A stretch of 58,756 nucleotides of DNA, from contig SGZH01000004.1 of assembly GCA_004214175.1 (NCBI GenBank), positions 1 to 58,756 on the forward strand, given 5' to 3'. The notes under the pieces were generated by a model. The model was not told the origin of the DNA. It ran no database searches and saw only the letters and a list, made by a program, of their open reading frames with translations. Positions 18,781-28,934 of the stretch are shown here, piece after piece. The stretch's first letter is position 1. Each line of letters opens with the position of its first letter. The position numbers were made by a program, and so were the translations under genes. The stretch comes from Flavobacteriales bacterium (lineage in GTDB: Bacteria > Bacteroidota > Bacteroidia > Flavobacteriales > Flavobacteriaceae).

Positions 18781-21700
18781 TTGGGATTAAAAAAATACAA
18801 ATTAAAAAACAGCTTTTTTAAGCAGATATTAATTCTAGTTGTCATTACGGGATTTTTTGCTACGTCTTATTCTCAAGATTCAACAAGCACAGGTAGCACA
18901 ATGGGTAGAATGGATCTTCCAACACCTACGAGTATTCAAGATTTATATACGTATGATCCTATTACAGAAATGTATATTTATTCTCAAATGGTTGGTGATT
19001 TTTCTATTTCTTATCCGCTGATTCTAACACCTGAAGAGTACAGAGATTTAATTCTTAACCAGCAAATGAAATCTTATTTTAAAGATAAAATAGATGCTGC
19101 TGATGGTAGAAAAGAAGGTTCAGAAGAGTTACAAAAAAACTTATTACCCGCTTTTTATGTAAACTCTAGTTTTTTTGAATCTATTTTTGGCGGGAATACC
19201 ATAGAAATAATTCCTCAAGGTAGTGTTGAAATTGATTTAGGAATGCTTTACACAAAACAAGATAATCCGTCTTTTTCTCCGAGAAATAGAAGTAACTTAT
19301 CTTTTGATTTTGATCAAAGAATTAGCCTCAGTTTATTGGGGAAAATCGGTGAAAGACTTCAAATTACTGCTAATTATGATACGCAATCTACTTTTGATTT
19401 TCAAAATCAGATTAAATTAGAATACACTCCACTTGAAGATGACATAATTAGAAAAATTGAGGTTGGTAACGTTAGTATGCCCTTAAACAGTTCTTTAATT
19501 CAAGGTGCTCAAAGTTTATTTGGTGTTAAAGGAGAGTTGCAATTTGGTAAAACTACTATCACTGGTGTGTTTTCTGAACAAAAATCTGAAACAAGAACGG
19601 TTGTAGCTGAAGGTGGGGCAACAATTACTGATTTTGATATTTTTGCCTTGGATTATGATGAAAATAGACATTTCTTTTTATCGCATTACTTTAGAGATAA
19701 TTATGATAGGGTCCTAGCGCAATACCCATTTATTAATACAAATATTCAAATTACCAGAACTGAAGTTTGGGTTACAAACAGAACAAATGCAACAGACAAT
19801 GTAAGAAACATTGTTGCATTGCAAGATATTGGTGAATCAAACCCAGAAAATATTGGTTTACCCTTTCCTCCAGGGGGATTTATAAATGCTCCAACTAGAG
19901 CTTTTCCAGATAATAACAATAACGATTTTAATCCTTTTGGAATTGAAGGTGATGATCCTTCGATACTTAATCCTGCAATTCGAGATATAGCTACAGTGCA
20001 ATCTGGTTTTAGCGGCCTTCAAACAAGGGATGGTTTAGATTATGTAACTCTAGAAAACGCCAGAAAATTGAATACTGGAGAATATAAATTAGACACTCAA
20101 CTAGGTTATATTTCACTAAATCAGCGTTTGAATAATGATGAAGTATTAGCTGTAGCCTTCCAATTTACAGTAAGTGGAACTGTTTATCAAGTTGGAGAGT
20201 TTTCTAGTGACGGTGTAGACGCATCGGGAGGAACAATTCCTGGTGAAGAAGATGGTGAACCGATTGAAGGAATATCTCAAAATCTTGTTGTTAAATTATT
20301 GAAGAGTAACATCACTAATGTAGAGGAACCTATCTGGGATATTATGATGAAAAATATTTATCCTCTAGGAGCTTTTCAATTAGAACGAGATGGATTTAAT
20401 TTAAATATTTTATATACAGATCCTTCGCCTCAAAATTTTATAACAGCAGCAGAGGGAAGTATCGAATATCCAGCATTAGATTTACCCTCTGATGTTGACA
20501 ATACTCCGTTATTAAGAGTCTTCAACCTTGATCAATTGAACTTTAATGGAGACCCACAACAAGGAGGTGATGGTTTTTTTGATTTTACTCCAGGGATTAC
20601 TGTAGATACTCAAAACGGAAGAATTATATTCACAAATATTGAGCCTTTTGGAAGTCACTTATTTAAAAAGTTAGAAAATCCGTCCAACGCTTCTGAAAAT
20701 TACAACAATCCTTTAACTTATAATGCAAATCAAAATAAATACGTTTTTAAAAAGCTTTATGAGTCAACAAAAACTATCGCAGAGCAAGAAGAAAGTGATA
20801 AAAATAAGTTTCAATTAAAAGGAACCTACAAGTCTACGGGTGCAGACGGAATTCCTATTGGAGCATTCAATATTCCACAAGGTTCTGTAACAGTAACTGC
20901 TGGTGGTCGAGTTTTAGTAGAAGGAGTAGATTATACCGTAAATTATCAATTAGGAAGGGTTCAAATTTTAGATTCTTCATTATTAAACTCAAATACACCA
21001 ATTTCTGTTTCTACTGAAAACAACACCTTATTTGGTCAACAAACTAAAAGGTTTACAGGTTTAAATGTTGAGCATATTTTTAATGAAAAGTTCCAAATGG
21101 GAGCAACTTTTTTAAATTTAAACGAAAGACCTTTAACTCAAAAATCTTCTTTTAGTTCGGAGCCAATCAATAATTCTATTTTTGGCTTGAGCGCAAATTA
21201 CTCTACCGAGGTTCCTTTTCTTACTAGATTAGTTAACAAACTTCCTAACATCGATACAGATGTAGAGTCAGTTCTTTCTTTAAGAGGTGAATTTGCATAT
21301 TTATTACCGGGGGCTCCAAAAATTTCAAATTTGAATGGCAAAATAACTGCCTATGTAGATGACTTTGAAGCGGCTCAAACTAATTTTGATATTAGTTCTC
21401 CGTTAACATGGTTTTTGTCAAGTGCTCCTATCGGTTTTGGAGGTGAGCAAGGTAACGGAAATTTAGCAAGTAATTACAGACGCGCAAAATTGTCTTGGTA
21501 CAATATTGATCCGATATTTTATAGCTCTCAAAGACCTGATGGAATAACTGTTGACGATATTTCATCACCTTTTACTCGAAGAATTTTTAGAAATGAAATA
21601 TTTCCAAATCAGGATATTATTCAAGGTCAAACACAAGCACTATTTTCTTTAGACCTTGCTTTTTCTCCTGCTGAGAGAGGTCAATATAATTATAATCCAG

Positions 21701-24700
21701 CAGCAAACGGTACCAACTCTATTCCCAACCCTTCTTCTAATTTTGGTGGAATTATAAGACAATTAACCACTACTGATTTTGAAAGGTCAAATGTTGAATA
21801 TATTCAATTCTGGCTTATGGACCCATTTATCTATGATGAGACAGCAGGAAGCGATGGTGGTACTATTACTTTTGATTTAGGAAATATTTCTGAGGATGTT
21901 TTAAAAGACGGACGAAAGCAGTACGAAAACGGACTGCCTGAAGATGGATCTGATACTAACACGATACCCACCTCATATGGAAAAGTTCCAACAAATCAAT
22001 CATTGCTTTATGTTTATGATACTCAAGGACAAGAAAGAATTAATCAAGATATTGGATACGATGGTCTGAATGATGGTGAAGAAGCATTATTATATCCTGA
22101 ATTTTCTGGTTTGTCTGATCCTGCTGGAGATAATTATAAATATTTTTTACAAGCAGAAGGAAATTTAGTACAACGTTACAGCCAGTATAACGGTACTCAA
22201 GGAAATTCACCAGAAATTCTAACAAATACTGACAGAGGGTCAACACCTCTTCCTGATGTGGAAGATATTAATCGAGATAATACTATGAACACGGTTGATA
22301 GTTATTTTGAGTATAATATTGATGTTTATCCTGGAATGGACGCTACCAATAGTGATTATATTACCGATATAAAAGAAATAAATGTTACCCTTCAAAATAA
22401 TGAGATTATTCCTGTAAGGTGGGTTCAATTTAAAGTTCCTATTAGCGAGCCAGATCTATCGGTAAATGGTGCTTCAGATTTTAGATCTATTCGATTTATG
22501 CGTATGTATTTATCCAATTTTGAAGAAGATATGATATTACGATTTGGAACATTAGATTTAATTCGCGGAGATTACAGAAGATATCAAGTTGCTTTAGATG
22601 AAAATGCCCAAGATCCAACGACAGGAAACACTTTGTTTGAAAATTTTACTGTTAGTATTGAAGAAAATGAAAATAGATCTCCTATTCCCTATGTTTTACC
22701 ACCAGGCGTATACAGAGAACAGCTAAATAATAATAATAATATAATCCGTCAAAACGAACAATCATTGTCATTAATAACCTGCGGATTAGATCCAGAAGAT
22801 GGAAGGTCTGTTTACAAAAATTTTAATGTAGACATGAGGCAATATAAAAATTTAGAGATGTTTATTCATACTGAATCTATTGAGAATGAAGCAATGCTAT
22901 CCGATGGCGATATGGTTGCATTTGTTAGATTGGGAAATGATTTATCTCAAAATTATTATGAAGTTCAGCTACCGTTAAATCCAACAGCTTTTGGTAGTTC
23001 GTCGCCTGAAGATATATGGCCAATTGAAAATAGACTTTTACTTCCATTTGAATTATTACAGCAGGTAAAAGCACTGGCTTTAGGAGATCAAAACAATAAT
23101 CCAAATGAAACTTCATTTTATTTACAATCTGAATTAGATCCGAATTTTTCTGGTCCGGAAAATGAGTTAAGAATAGGAATAAAAGGTACTCCGAGTTTTG
23201 GTAATGTAAGAACTATAATGATTGGTGTTCGAAATAATACAACCAATGAAATTTGTGGGGAAACATGGTTTAATGAACTGAGAATGACAGAGTTAGATAA
23301 TCAAGGAGGCTGGGCTGCTGTAGCTAGTATGGATGTCAATTTAGCAGATTTTGCAACCGTAAGTGCGTCTGGTAGTAAAAGCACTGTTGGGTTTGGCTCA
23401 ATTGAACAGGGACCAAATCAAAGGAGTTTAGAAGATGTTCAAGAGTATGGCTTAGTTACAAATTTTAATTTAGGACAGCTATTACCTCAAAAATGGGGGA
23501 TTCAATTACCATTTAATTATGGTCGTTCAGAAGAACTAATAACTCCAAAATACGACGAAGAATATCAGGATATAGAACTTCAAACAAGACTTGATAATCA
23601 ACAAGACTCTGAAAGGCGTCAAGAAATTCAGGAACAGTCAGAAGAATATACCAAAAGGCAAAGTATAAATTTTATAGGAGTTAGAAAAAATAAGGTTGGT
23701 AATTCTAAACCAAAAGTTTATGATATCGAAAACTTCACCTTTTCTTATTCCTACAACCAGGTAGATCATAGAAGTTTTGAAGTAAAAGAATCTAGAGAAC
23801 AAAGTGTATTATTAGGCGGTACTTATAATTATAACTTCAAACCAAAGCCTGTAGAGCCGTTTAAAAAGAATGACTCTATTTTTAGAAGTAAATATTGGAA
23901 ATTATTAAAAGACTTTAATTTCAATTATTTGCCAACAAATATATCTGTGAGCTCCAATTATAATAGACAATATACTGAACAAAAGTTTAGAGAGTTAAAC
24001 TTACCTGAAGGTAGTATTGGTGTTCCTACTCTGTATCAAAGAAATTTCTTATTTGACTGGCAGTATACGATTAATTATAACCTAACAAAATCATTAAGGT
24101 TTAATTTTTCATCCACCAACAACCGTACTGTTAAGAATTATATAGATATTTTTGGAAATATAGATAACACTATAGGAGTCTGGGATGAGTTTTTTGATAT
24201 TGGTGATCCAAATCAACATTTTCAATCACTTCAGTTGAATTACGATATTCCTTTTAACAAAGTACCATTTCTGAAATTTATAAGAGCCACATACTCGTAT
24301 ACAGGAGATTTTCAATGGCAAAAAAGTAGTGATTTATTCTTAGATATTCCTATTCTTAATGAAGATGGAACAACTCAGACCTATAATTTAGGAAATTCTG
24401 TTCAAAACGCTCAAACTCACCGTATCAATTCGAGTATAGACATGAAAAATTTCTATAAATATATCGGACTGAAAAAGAGAAAGAAAAGCAGAAAAGTAAT
24501 TTCAACTGGAACCGATTCAAACGATAGTAAAAATAATTCGAGAGGAGATAGAGATCAAGGCCCAGGAAAATCTGGAAAGGGTGATGCTAAAGAGCAAAAT
24601 AAAAATTCCAAAACAGGTACAGGAGATCAATCCAGAGAAAATAATAGCCGTTCTGGTGGCGTAGAATTCTCAAGTTCGCTTACTTCAGGAGAAAAGTCTA

Positions 24701-26043
24701 TGAATTTATTGATAGATTTAGTTACGATGATAAAAAAAGTACAGTTTAACTATCAAGAAAATAATGGAATATTTTTGCCGGGATATACCCCTACCGTTGG
24801 TTTTGCAGGTACATTTAAACCATCTGCAGGCTTTACTTTTGGAAGTCAAGCAGAGATTAGGGATTTAGCAGCTAGAAATGGATGGTTAACATTATATCCT
24901 GAATTTAATGAGCAGTATACTGAAGTAGAATCTACTCAATTAGATTTTCAAGCAAATCTTATTCCTATTCAAGATTTAAAAATTGATTTAACAGCGAGTA
25001 GAATTTATTCAGAGAATTATGCTGAAAATTATATTGTAGAAAACGATTTATATCGTTCATTGACACCCAATGTTTTTGGTAACTTCAATATTTCTACCAT
25101 CTTGATCAAGACTGCTTTTTCAACTAGTGACGAAATTTCATCTAAACCATTCGAAGATTTTAGAAACAATCGCTTAACAATAGCTAAAAGATTGGCAGAA
25201 AAACATTATGGGACTACTAATTATCCTATAGACCCTGAAACCGGATATCCAGTTGGTTTTGGAAAAACTAGTCAAGATGTTTTATTACCAGCGTTTTTGT
25301 CAGCTTATAAAGGGAGTAGCCCTGAAAAAGAAAGTACAAGTATTTTTCGAGATATACCTATCCCAAATTGGGATTTAAAATATACAGGTTTGATGAAACT
25401 TCCTTGGTTTAAAAAATATTTTAAACGTTTTTCATTACAACATGGTTATCGATCAGGTTATACAGTCAATCAATTTAGAACTAATTTAGATTTTGATATC
25501 AATAACCCTGAGGATGTAGATCAGTCAGGAAATTTTAAAAGTAAAACACTCTTAACCAATGTAAATTTAGTAGAACAATTTTCCCCACTTATTAGAATTG
25601 ATTTTGAAATGAAAAATTCAATAAATATTTTACTTGAATTAAAAAAAGACAGAGCACTGTCATTAAGTTTTGCAAATAATTTGTTGACAGAAATTCAAGG
25701 GAATGAAATAGTAATTGGAGCAGGATATCGGATAAAAGATTTAAGGATTGGAACAAATTTTGGTGGAAAGAAACAAATACTTAAAAGTGATTTAAACTTT
25801 AAGTTAGATTTATCCAGAAGAGATAATAAAACAATTATTAGATATCTTGATATTGCAAATAATCAAACAACAGCTGGTCAAACAATTTATGGAGCTCAAT
25901 TAACAGTTGATTATGCATTGAGTAAAAATTTAACAGCACTGTTTTATTATGATCATTCTTTTTCGGAATATGCAATTTCAACAGCATTTCCACAAACTAC
26001 CATAAGAGGAGGATTTACCTTACGATATAATTTTGGGAATTAA
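18781..26043 (+). CDS. sprA: T9SS translocon outer-membrane protein SprA
   Basis: SprA is the very large beta-barrel through which T9SS cargo crosses the outer membrane; it is also needed for gliding. The 2420-residue protein starts with a signal peptide (about 1-32, ending near TSYSQ). It then consists almost entirely of amphipathic beta strands and long loops, ending in a terminal aromatic-rich strand (FTLRYNFGN). The length fits the family. The start is TTG, three bases after the ruvA stop; the next in-frame ATG lies after the signal peptide. A low-complexity basic Gly/Asn/Ser/Lys-rich insertion occupies about residues 1897-1960. It is followed by gcvH after 18 bases. Confidence 0.96.
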   Translation: MGLKKYKLKNSFFKQILILVVITGFFATSYSQDSTSTGSTMGRMDLPTPTSIQDLYTYDPITEMYIYSQMVGDFSISYPLILTPEEYRDLILNQQMKSYFKDKIDAADGRKEGSEELQKNLLPAFYVNSSFFESIFGGNTIEIIPQGSVEIDLGMLYTKQDNPSFSPRNRSNLSFDFDQRISLSLLGKIGERLQITANYDTQSTFDFQNQIKLEYTPLEDDIIRKIEVGNVSMPLNSSLIQGAQSLFGVKGELQFGKTTITGVFSEQKSETRTVVAEGGATITDFDIFALDYDENRHFFLSHYFRDNYDRVLAQYPFINTNIQITRTEVWVTNRTNATDNVRNIVALQDIGESNPENIGLPFPPGGFINAPTRAFPDNNNNDFNPFGIEGDDPSILNPAIRDIATVQSGFSGLQTRDGLDYVTLENARKLNTGEYKLDTQLGYISLNQRLNNDEVLAVAFQFTVSGTVYQVGEFSSDGVDASGGTIPGEEDGEPIEGISQNLVVKLLKSNITNVEEPIWDIMMKNIYPLGAFQLERDGFNLNILYTDPSPQNFITAAEGSIEYPALDLPSDVDNTPLLRVFNLDQLNFNGDPQQGGDGFFDFTPGITVDTQNGRIIFTNIEPFGSHLFKKLENPSNASENYNNPLTYNANQNKYVFKKLYESTKTIAEQEESDKNKFQLKGTYKSTGADGIPIGAFNIPQGSVTVTAGGRVLVEGVDYTVNYQLGRVQILDSSLLNSNTPISVSTENNTLFGQQTKRFTGLNVEHIFNEKFQMGATFLNLNERPLTQKSSFSSEPINNSIFGLSANYSTEVPFLTRLVNKLPNIDTDVESVLSLRGEFAYLLPGAPKISNLNGKITAYVDDFEAAQTNFDISSPLTWFLSSAPIGFGGEQGNGNLASNYRRAKLSWYNIDPIFYSSQRPDGITVDDISSPFTRRIFRNEIFPNQDIIQGQTQALFSLDLAFSPAERGQYNYNPAANGTNSIPNPSSNFGGIIRQLTTTDFERSNVEYIQFWLMDPFIYDETAGSDGGTITFDLGNISEDVLKDGRKQYENGLPEDGSDTNTIPTSYGKVPTNQSLLYVYDTQGQERINQDIGYDGLNDGEEALLYPEFSGLSDPAGDNYKYFLQAEGNLVQRYSQYNGTQGNSPEILTNTDRGSTPLPDVEDINRDNTMNTVDSYFEYNIDVYPGMDATNSDYITDIKEINVTLQNNEIIPVRWVQFKVPISEPDLSVNGASDFRSIRFMRMYLSNFEEDMILRFGTLDLIRGDYRRYQVALDENAQDPTTGNTLFENFTVSIEENENRSPIPYVLPPGVYREQLNNNNNIIRQNEQSLSLITCGLDPEDGRSVYKNFNVDMRQYKNLEMFIHTESIENEAMLSDGDMVAFVRLGNDLSQNYYEVQLPLNPTAFGSSSPEDIWPIENRLLLPFELLQQVKALALGDQNNNPNETSFYLQSELDPNFSGPENELRIGIKGTPSFGNVRTIMIGVRNNTTNEICGETWFNELRMTELDNQGGWAAVASMDVNLADFATVSASGSKSTVGFGSIEQGPNQRSLEDVQEYGLVTNFNLGQLLPQKWGIQLPFNYGRSEELITPKYDEEYQDIELQTRLDNQQDSERRQEIQEQSEEYTKRQSINFIGVRKNKVGNSKPKVYDIENFTFSYSYNQVDHRSFEVKESREQSVLLGGTYNYNFKPKPVEPFKKNDSIFRSKYWKLLKDFNFNYLPTNISVSSNYNRQYTEQKFRELNLPEGSIGVPTLYQRNFLFDWQYTINYNLTKSLRFNFSSTNNRTVKNYIDIFGNIDNTIGVWDEFFDIGDPNQHFQSLQLNYDIPFNKVPFLKFIRATYSYTGDFQWQKSSDLFLDIPILNEDGTTQTYNLGNSVQNAQTHRINSSIDMKNFYKYIGLKKRKKSRKVISTGTDSNDSKNNSRGDRDQGPGKSGKGDAKEQNKNSKTGTGDQSRENNSRSGGVEFSSSLTSGEKSMNLLIDLVTMIKKVQFNYQENNGIFLPGYTPTVGFAGTFKPSAGFTFGSQAEIRDLAARNGWLTLYPEFNEQYTEVESTQLDFQANLIPIQDLKIDLTASRIYSENYAENYIVENDLYRSLTPNVFGNFNISTILIKTAFSTSDEISSKPFEDFRNNRLTIAKRLAEKHYGTTNYPIDPETGYPVGFGKTSQDVLLPAFLSAYKGSSPEKESTSIFRDIPIPNWDLKYTGLMKLPWFKKYFKRFSLQHGYRSGYTVNQFRTNLDFDINNPEDVDQSGNFKSKTLLTNVNLVEQFSPLIRIDFEMKNSINILLELKKDRALSLSFANNLLTEIQGNEIVIGAGYRIKDLRIGTNFGGKKQILKSDLNFKLDLSRRDNKTIIRYLDIANNQTTAGQTIYGAQLTVDYALSKNLTALFYYDHSFSEYAISTAFPQTTIRGGFTLRYNFGN

Positions 26044-26061
26044 TAAAAATCTATATTATTT

Positions 26062-26445
26062 ATGATGAATACACCTTCAAATTTAAAATACACAAAAGAC
26101 CATGAATGGGTTAGTGTTGATGGCGACATTGCTACAGTAGGTATTACTGATTTTGCACAAAGTGAATTAGGAGATATCGTTTATGTTGAAGTAGAAACTT
26201 TAGATGAAACTTTAGATAAAGATGAGGTTTTTGGAACAGTGGAAGCCGTAAAGACAGTCTCTGATTTATTTATTCCTTTATCTGGTGAAGTAATTGAGTT
26301 CAATGAAAGTCTAGAATCAGAACCTGAAAAAGTTAATTCTGACGCATTTGGCGAAGGTTGGATGATAAAAATTAAGATATCCAATCCGGAAGAAATTAAT
26401 CAACTATTAGATGCAGAATCTTATAAAGAGCTTGTTGGAGAGTAA
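26062..26445 (+). CDS. gcvH: Glycine cleavage system H protein
   Basis: GcvH is the lipoylated carrier of the glycine cleavage system, shuttling the aminomethyl group between the P, T and L proteins. The 127-residue protein matches the family along its whole length: [13 protein letters not shown] at the start, GDIVYVEV in the middle, and the lipoyl lysine Lys64 in [12 protein letters not shown]. Two consecutive ATG codons at 26062 and 26065 are both possible starts. The other glycine cleavage genes are not in this window. It follows sprA closely, and its end overlaps the VanZ-like gene. Confidence 0.97.
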   Translation: MMNTPSNLKYTKDHEWVSVDGDIATVGITDFAQSELGDIVYVEVETLDETLDKDEVFGTVEAVKTVSDLFIPLSGEVIEFNESLESEPEKVNSDAFGEGWMIKIKISNPEEINQLLDAESYKELVGE

Positions 26446-26812
26446 ACAATTGCTTGTCATTAGTATCATTTATTCTGTATTTATAACTATCATTTTTTTG
26501 ATACCCACCAACGAAATGCCAAAACTATCACATTTTCTAATTCCAATAGATAAAATAATTCATGTGTTTATATTTTTGGCTTTGACCTTTTTATGGTTAT
26601 CTTATATTAATAGCTTATTAAACAATACAAAACCAATAGTTTTATTTTTCATTTTGGTAGTTTGTTTGTTGTATGGCATACTAATTGAAGTAATTCAAGA
26701 ATTCTATTTATCGTCAAGAGAAGCAGAATTTTTTGATATAATTGCTGACTTACTTGGTGTTAGTTTAGGACTGTTATTTTTTAGAAATTATAAAAACAGA
26801 ATTACATCTTGA
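26411..26812 (+). CDS. VanZ-like membrane protein
   Basis: This 133-residue protein has four hydrophobic segments (about 16-33, 47-64, 75-92, 103-122) with the VanZ-type pattern: a conserved [22 protein letters not shown] stretch early and [21 protein letters not shown] late. VanZ proteins are linked with glycopeptide tolerance in Gram-positives, but the role of this family in Bacteroidota is unknown and no resistance function should be inferred. The ATG at 26411 overlaps gcvH by 35 bases; in-frame TTG codons at 26432 and 26435 are alternatives. It is probably cotranscribed with gcvH. Confidence 0.8.
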   Translation: MQNLIKSLLESKQLLVISIIYSVFITIIFLIPTNEMPKLSHFLIPIDKIIHVFIFLALTFLWLSYINSLLNNTKPIVLFFILVVCLLYGILIEVIQEFYLSSREAEFFDIIADLLGVSLGLLFFRNYKNRITS

Positions 26813-26868
26813 ATTTTTTTATATACTCAAGAAATTATATATTTTAGCAATAAGTAAAATACACCCTT

Positions 26869-27588
26869 ATGGAACCTAAAAAAAATCCAAAATCAGATCT
26901 AAATCGTAGGAGTATGATATTTTTCCAAATAGGAATGGTATTAATGCTTTTTATTACATGGAGAGCTATAGAAAATAAAACTTACGAAAAGGCTGAAATA
27001 AATCAAGATATGCTTAATCTAGGTGATGATCTGGAAGAAGATATTCCTATCACAGATATGAATATTCCACCTCCTCCTCCTCCTCCTCCTCCTCCTGCCC
27101 CCGAAGTTATTGAGGTGATTGAAGACGAAGCAGATATTGAAGAAACCATAATTGAATCTGCTGAAGTAAATCAGGAAGAAGAGATTATGGAAATTGAGGA
27201 AATAGAAGAGGCTGAAGAAGAAATTGCAGATGTTCCATTTGCGGTTATTGAAAATGTACCTATTTATCCTGGATGTGAAAAGAAAAGATCCAATGCTGAA
27301 AAAAAGAAGTGTATGTCTGAGAAAGTTCAAAAATTTGTTCAGAAGAAATTCAATACAGAACTTGCAGGCGATTTAGGACTGGAGGGCAGACAACGAATAG
27401 CTGTTCAATTTAAAATTGATAAAAATGGTGATGTAGTTAATGTTAGGGCACGAGCTCCTCATCCGAAATTAGAGCAAGAGGCTGTAAAGGTTGTGAAAGC
27501 CTTGCCAAAAATGGTGCCAGGAAGACAACGAGGAACAGCTGTAGGTGTTCTTTATTCCTTACCTATTTTATTTCAGGTAGAGAACTAA
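26869..27588 (+). CDS. TonB-family energy transducer
   Basis: TonB proteins carry energy from the inner-membrane ExbB-ExbD motor to outer-membrane transporters. The 239-residue protein has an N-terminal membrane anchor (about 17-33) and an unbroken run of ten prolines (about 65-74), encoded by CCA plus nine CCT codons. A Glu-rich spacer (about 80-120) and a C-terminal TonB domain (about 130-239, VPIYPGCE...GRQRGTAVGVLYSLPILFQ) follow. No exbB or exbD is in the window. The gene order sprA-gcvH-vanZ-tonB is one I recall from Flavobacteriia. The gene is closed by a strong terminator. Confidence 0.92.
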   Translation: MEPKKNPKSDLNRRSMIFFQIGMVLMLFITWRAIENKTYEKAEINQDMLNLGDDLEEDIPITDMNIPPPPPPPPPPAPEVIEVIEDEADIEETIIESAEVNQEEEIMEIEEIEEAEEEIADVPFAVIENVPIYPGCEKKRSNAEKKKCMSEKVQKFVQKKFNTELAGDLGLEGRQRIAVQFKIDKNGDVVNVRARAPHPKLEQEAVKVVKALPKMVPGRQRGTAVGVLYSLPILFQVEN

Positions 27589-27772
27589 GATAAAATAGAT
27601 GATTAAATTAAATTTTGGGATTACTCTGGGAGTTACCAGCAAAACTATAAGAATAAGGCTCTTAAAAACAAATCTCTTTTTGCTTTCTTAACTAAGCCAA
27701 CTTTTTATTACTTTAATGGTTTAAAACTTAACGTAGTAAACACTTATTAGTTTAGAATTATTATAAAAATAT

Positions 27773-27808
27773 CAAAAAAAAAGCCCTGATAACCAGGGCT
27801 TTTTTTTG
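27773..27808. terminator. Bidirectional terminator between tonB-family and metallo-beta-lactamase-fold genes
   Basis: GCCCTG (27783-27788) pairs with CAGGGC (27794-27799) across the loop ATAAC. An A-run precedes it and a T-run follows, so it can work on both strands for the two convergent genes. Upstream, 27589-27772 contains only short, imperfect inverted repeats and nothing recognisable. Confidence 0.9.
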
Positions 27809-27815
27809 TGAACAA

Positions 27816-28862
27816 CTATTTGTTTTTCTTTTCTTTATCCTTTTGCATTTCTTTTAATCTTTCCATCGCTCTTTCTTCTGGGCTTCTGGAATCTACAGGT
27901 CCTATTTCAATAGCTATTTCATTATATAGCGAAGTCATAAACATTTCAGTTGTCACAGAACCCTCTCCAAATCCTTGTGAATCAAGATTTTTGGTTATAC
28001 TTTTCATTGCTAAAACATTCTCTAGAGTCTTACCATTTTGAATTAAGGTAGCTACTTGTTTTACGATTCTAGTCATTACTTTTTTATAGTTAACTACATC
28101 CGATTTTTTAGCGATTGCTCCTTTTCCAGGAACTATTATAGTATTATCATCAGCCTTTAAAATAATTTTTGTTAATGAACTTAAAATAAAGTCCAATGTA
28201 TTACCATTTTCAAAATCTAAATTAGGATACTTTTTATTTGTGTAAATAGGTCCCGTAAAAAGAACATTATTTCTAGGCAAGAAGACCATTGAGTTTCCTT
28301 TATTATTAATAGAAACAATTTCGATTTTTTTATCGCCTATATTTAAATCAATCTCACTAACGAAAGCTAAATCAGGTTTAAAAGATCCAGTATACCCTGC
28401 TTTGCCGTTTTTCTTATTTTGAGTGAGTTTTTTTGATAGCTTCTGTGCAACAAATAAGGTGCCGTCTTTCTTTAAATCCATAGCGGCCTTTCTTGCTTTA
28501 AGCTCATTAGAGGTAGAAATTAAGTATTTAATGGAGGCTTTTTTATTTAATCTACTAATGATTTTTAAATTACGGTCCATTTCTTCTTCAACTTGAGTGT
28601 CAATCAAATAAAAATTTTCTTCATAAAGGTAAATTCCCATATTAGAATTAGCTCCTTTAAGAAAATAGAGGTCAGGTACTATGTTTATCAGTCTGGTGTT
28701 TCCTTGATAGTTAGAGGTTTCGTTTTCTAGTAAATTATTACCAGATTCCATCATTTTTTTTCTTTTTGCATAATACTCTTCTTTAGAGATATTATTATCT
28801 TGTCCAATAGCTATAAACCCTATAGTTATAAAAAGGAAAATAGTAAAAATTTTGATTCGCAT
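27816..28862 (-). CDS. Secreted metallo-beta-lactamase-fold protein lacking metal ligands
   Basis: This 348-residue protein has a signal peptide (about 1-20) and a region (about 55-260) that follows the metallo-beta-lactamase fold. That region has VPDLYFLKGANSNMGIYLY, the LIDT strand, MVFLPRNNVLFTGPIYTN and TIIVPGKG. The metal ligands are missing: the HxHxDH site reads STSNELKARKAA (116-127), the next His site reads NNKGNS (186-191), the Asp of 'FTGD' is Pro205, and the final 'GHG' is GKG (246-248). A lysine-rich C-terminal tail (about 325-348) follows. I infer a non-catalytic, perhaps binding, periplasmic role. It is divergent from ctaB and appears to be transcribed alone. Confidence 0.7.
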   Translation of the reverse strand: MRIKIFTIFLFITIGFIAIGQDNNISKEEYYAKRKKMMESGNNLLENETSNYQGNTRLINIVPDLYFLKGANSNMGIYLYEENFYLIDTQVEEEMDRNLKIISRLNKKASIKYLISTSNELKARKAAMDLKKDGTLFVAQKLSKKLTQNKKNGKAGYTGSFKPDLAFVSEIDLNIGDKKIEIVSINNKGNSMVFLPRNNVLFTGPIYTNKKYPNLDFENGNTLDFILSSLTKIILKADDNTIIVPGKGAIAKKSDVVNYKKVMTRIVKQVATLIQNGKTLENVLAMKSITKNLDSQGFGEGSVTTEMFMTSLYNEIAIEIGPVDSRSPEERAMERLKEMQKDKEKKNK

Positions 28863-28884
28863 TTTTTGTTGTTTTTTATATTGA

Positions 28885-28892
28885 CAAAATTA
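28885..28892 (-). promoter_or_regulatory. Candidate -7 element of the metallo-beta-lactamase-fold gene
   Basis: On the minus strand TAATTTTG matches TAnnTTTG and ends 22 bases before the start codon. No TTG is found at the usual distance. Confidence 0.4.
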
Positions 28893-28934
28893 CTAAAAAT
28901 CAAGTTATTATTATTTAAGAAAAACTTAAAATTA

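Noticed and set aside
22040-22428. Two overlapping minus-strand open frames inside sprA
   Set aside because: They are antisense to conserved SprA coding sequence and contain no family motif.
26411-26812. Glycopeptide resistance suggested by the VanZ-like protein
   Set aside because: None of the van resistance genes are present, and VanZ-like proteins are widespread with unknown roles.
27019-27330. Minus-strand open frame with an Arg run opposite the TonB-family gene
   Set aside because: The Arg run is simply the antisense of the proline codons (CCT)9.
27589-27772. Small RNA gene or riboswitch in the gap after the TonB-family gene
   Set aside because: Only short imperfect inverted repeats and no promoter-like TAnnTTTG element were found; the only clear hairpin is the terminator at the end of the gap.
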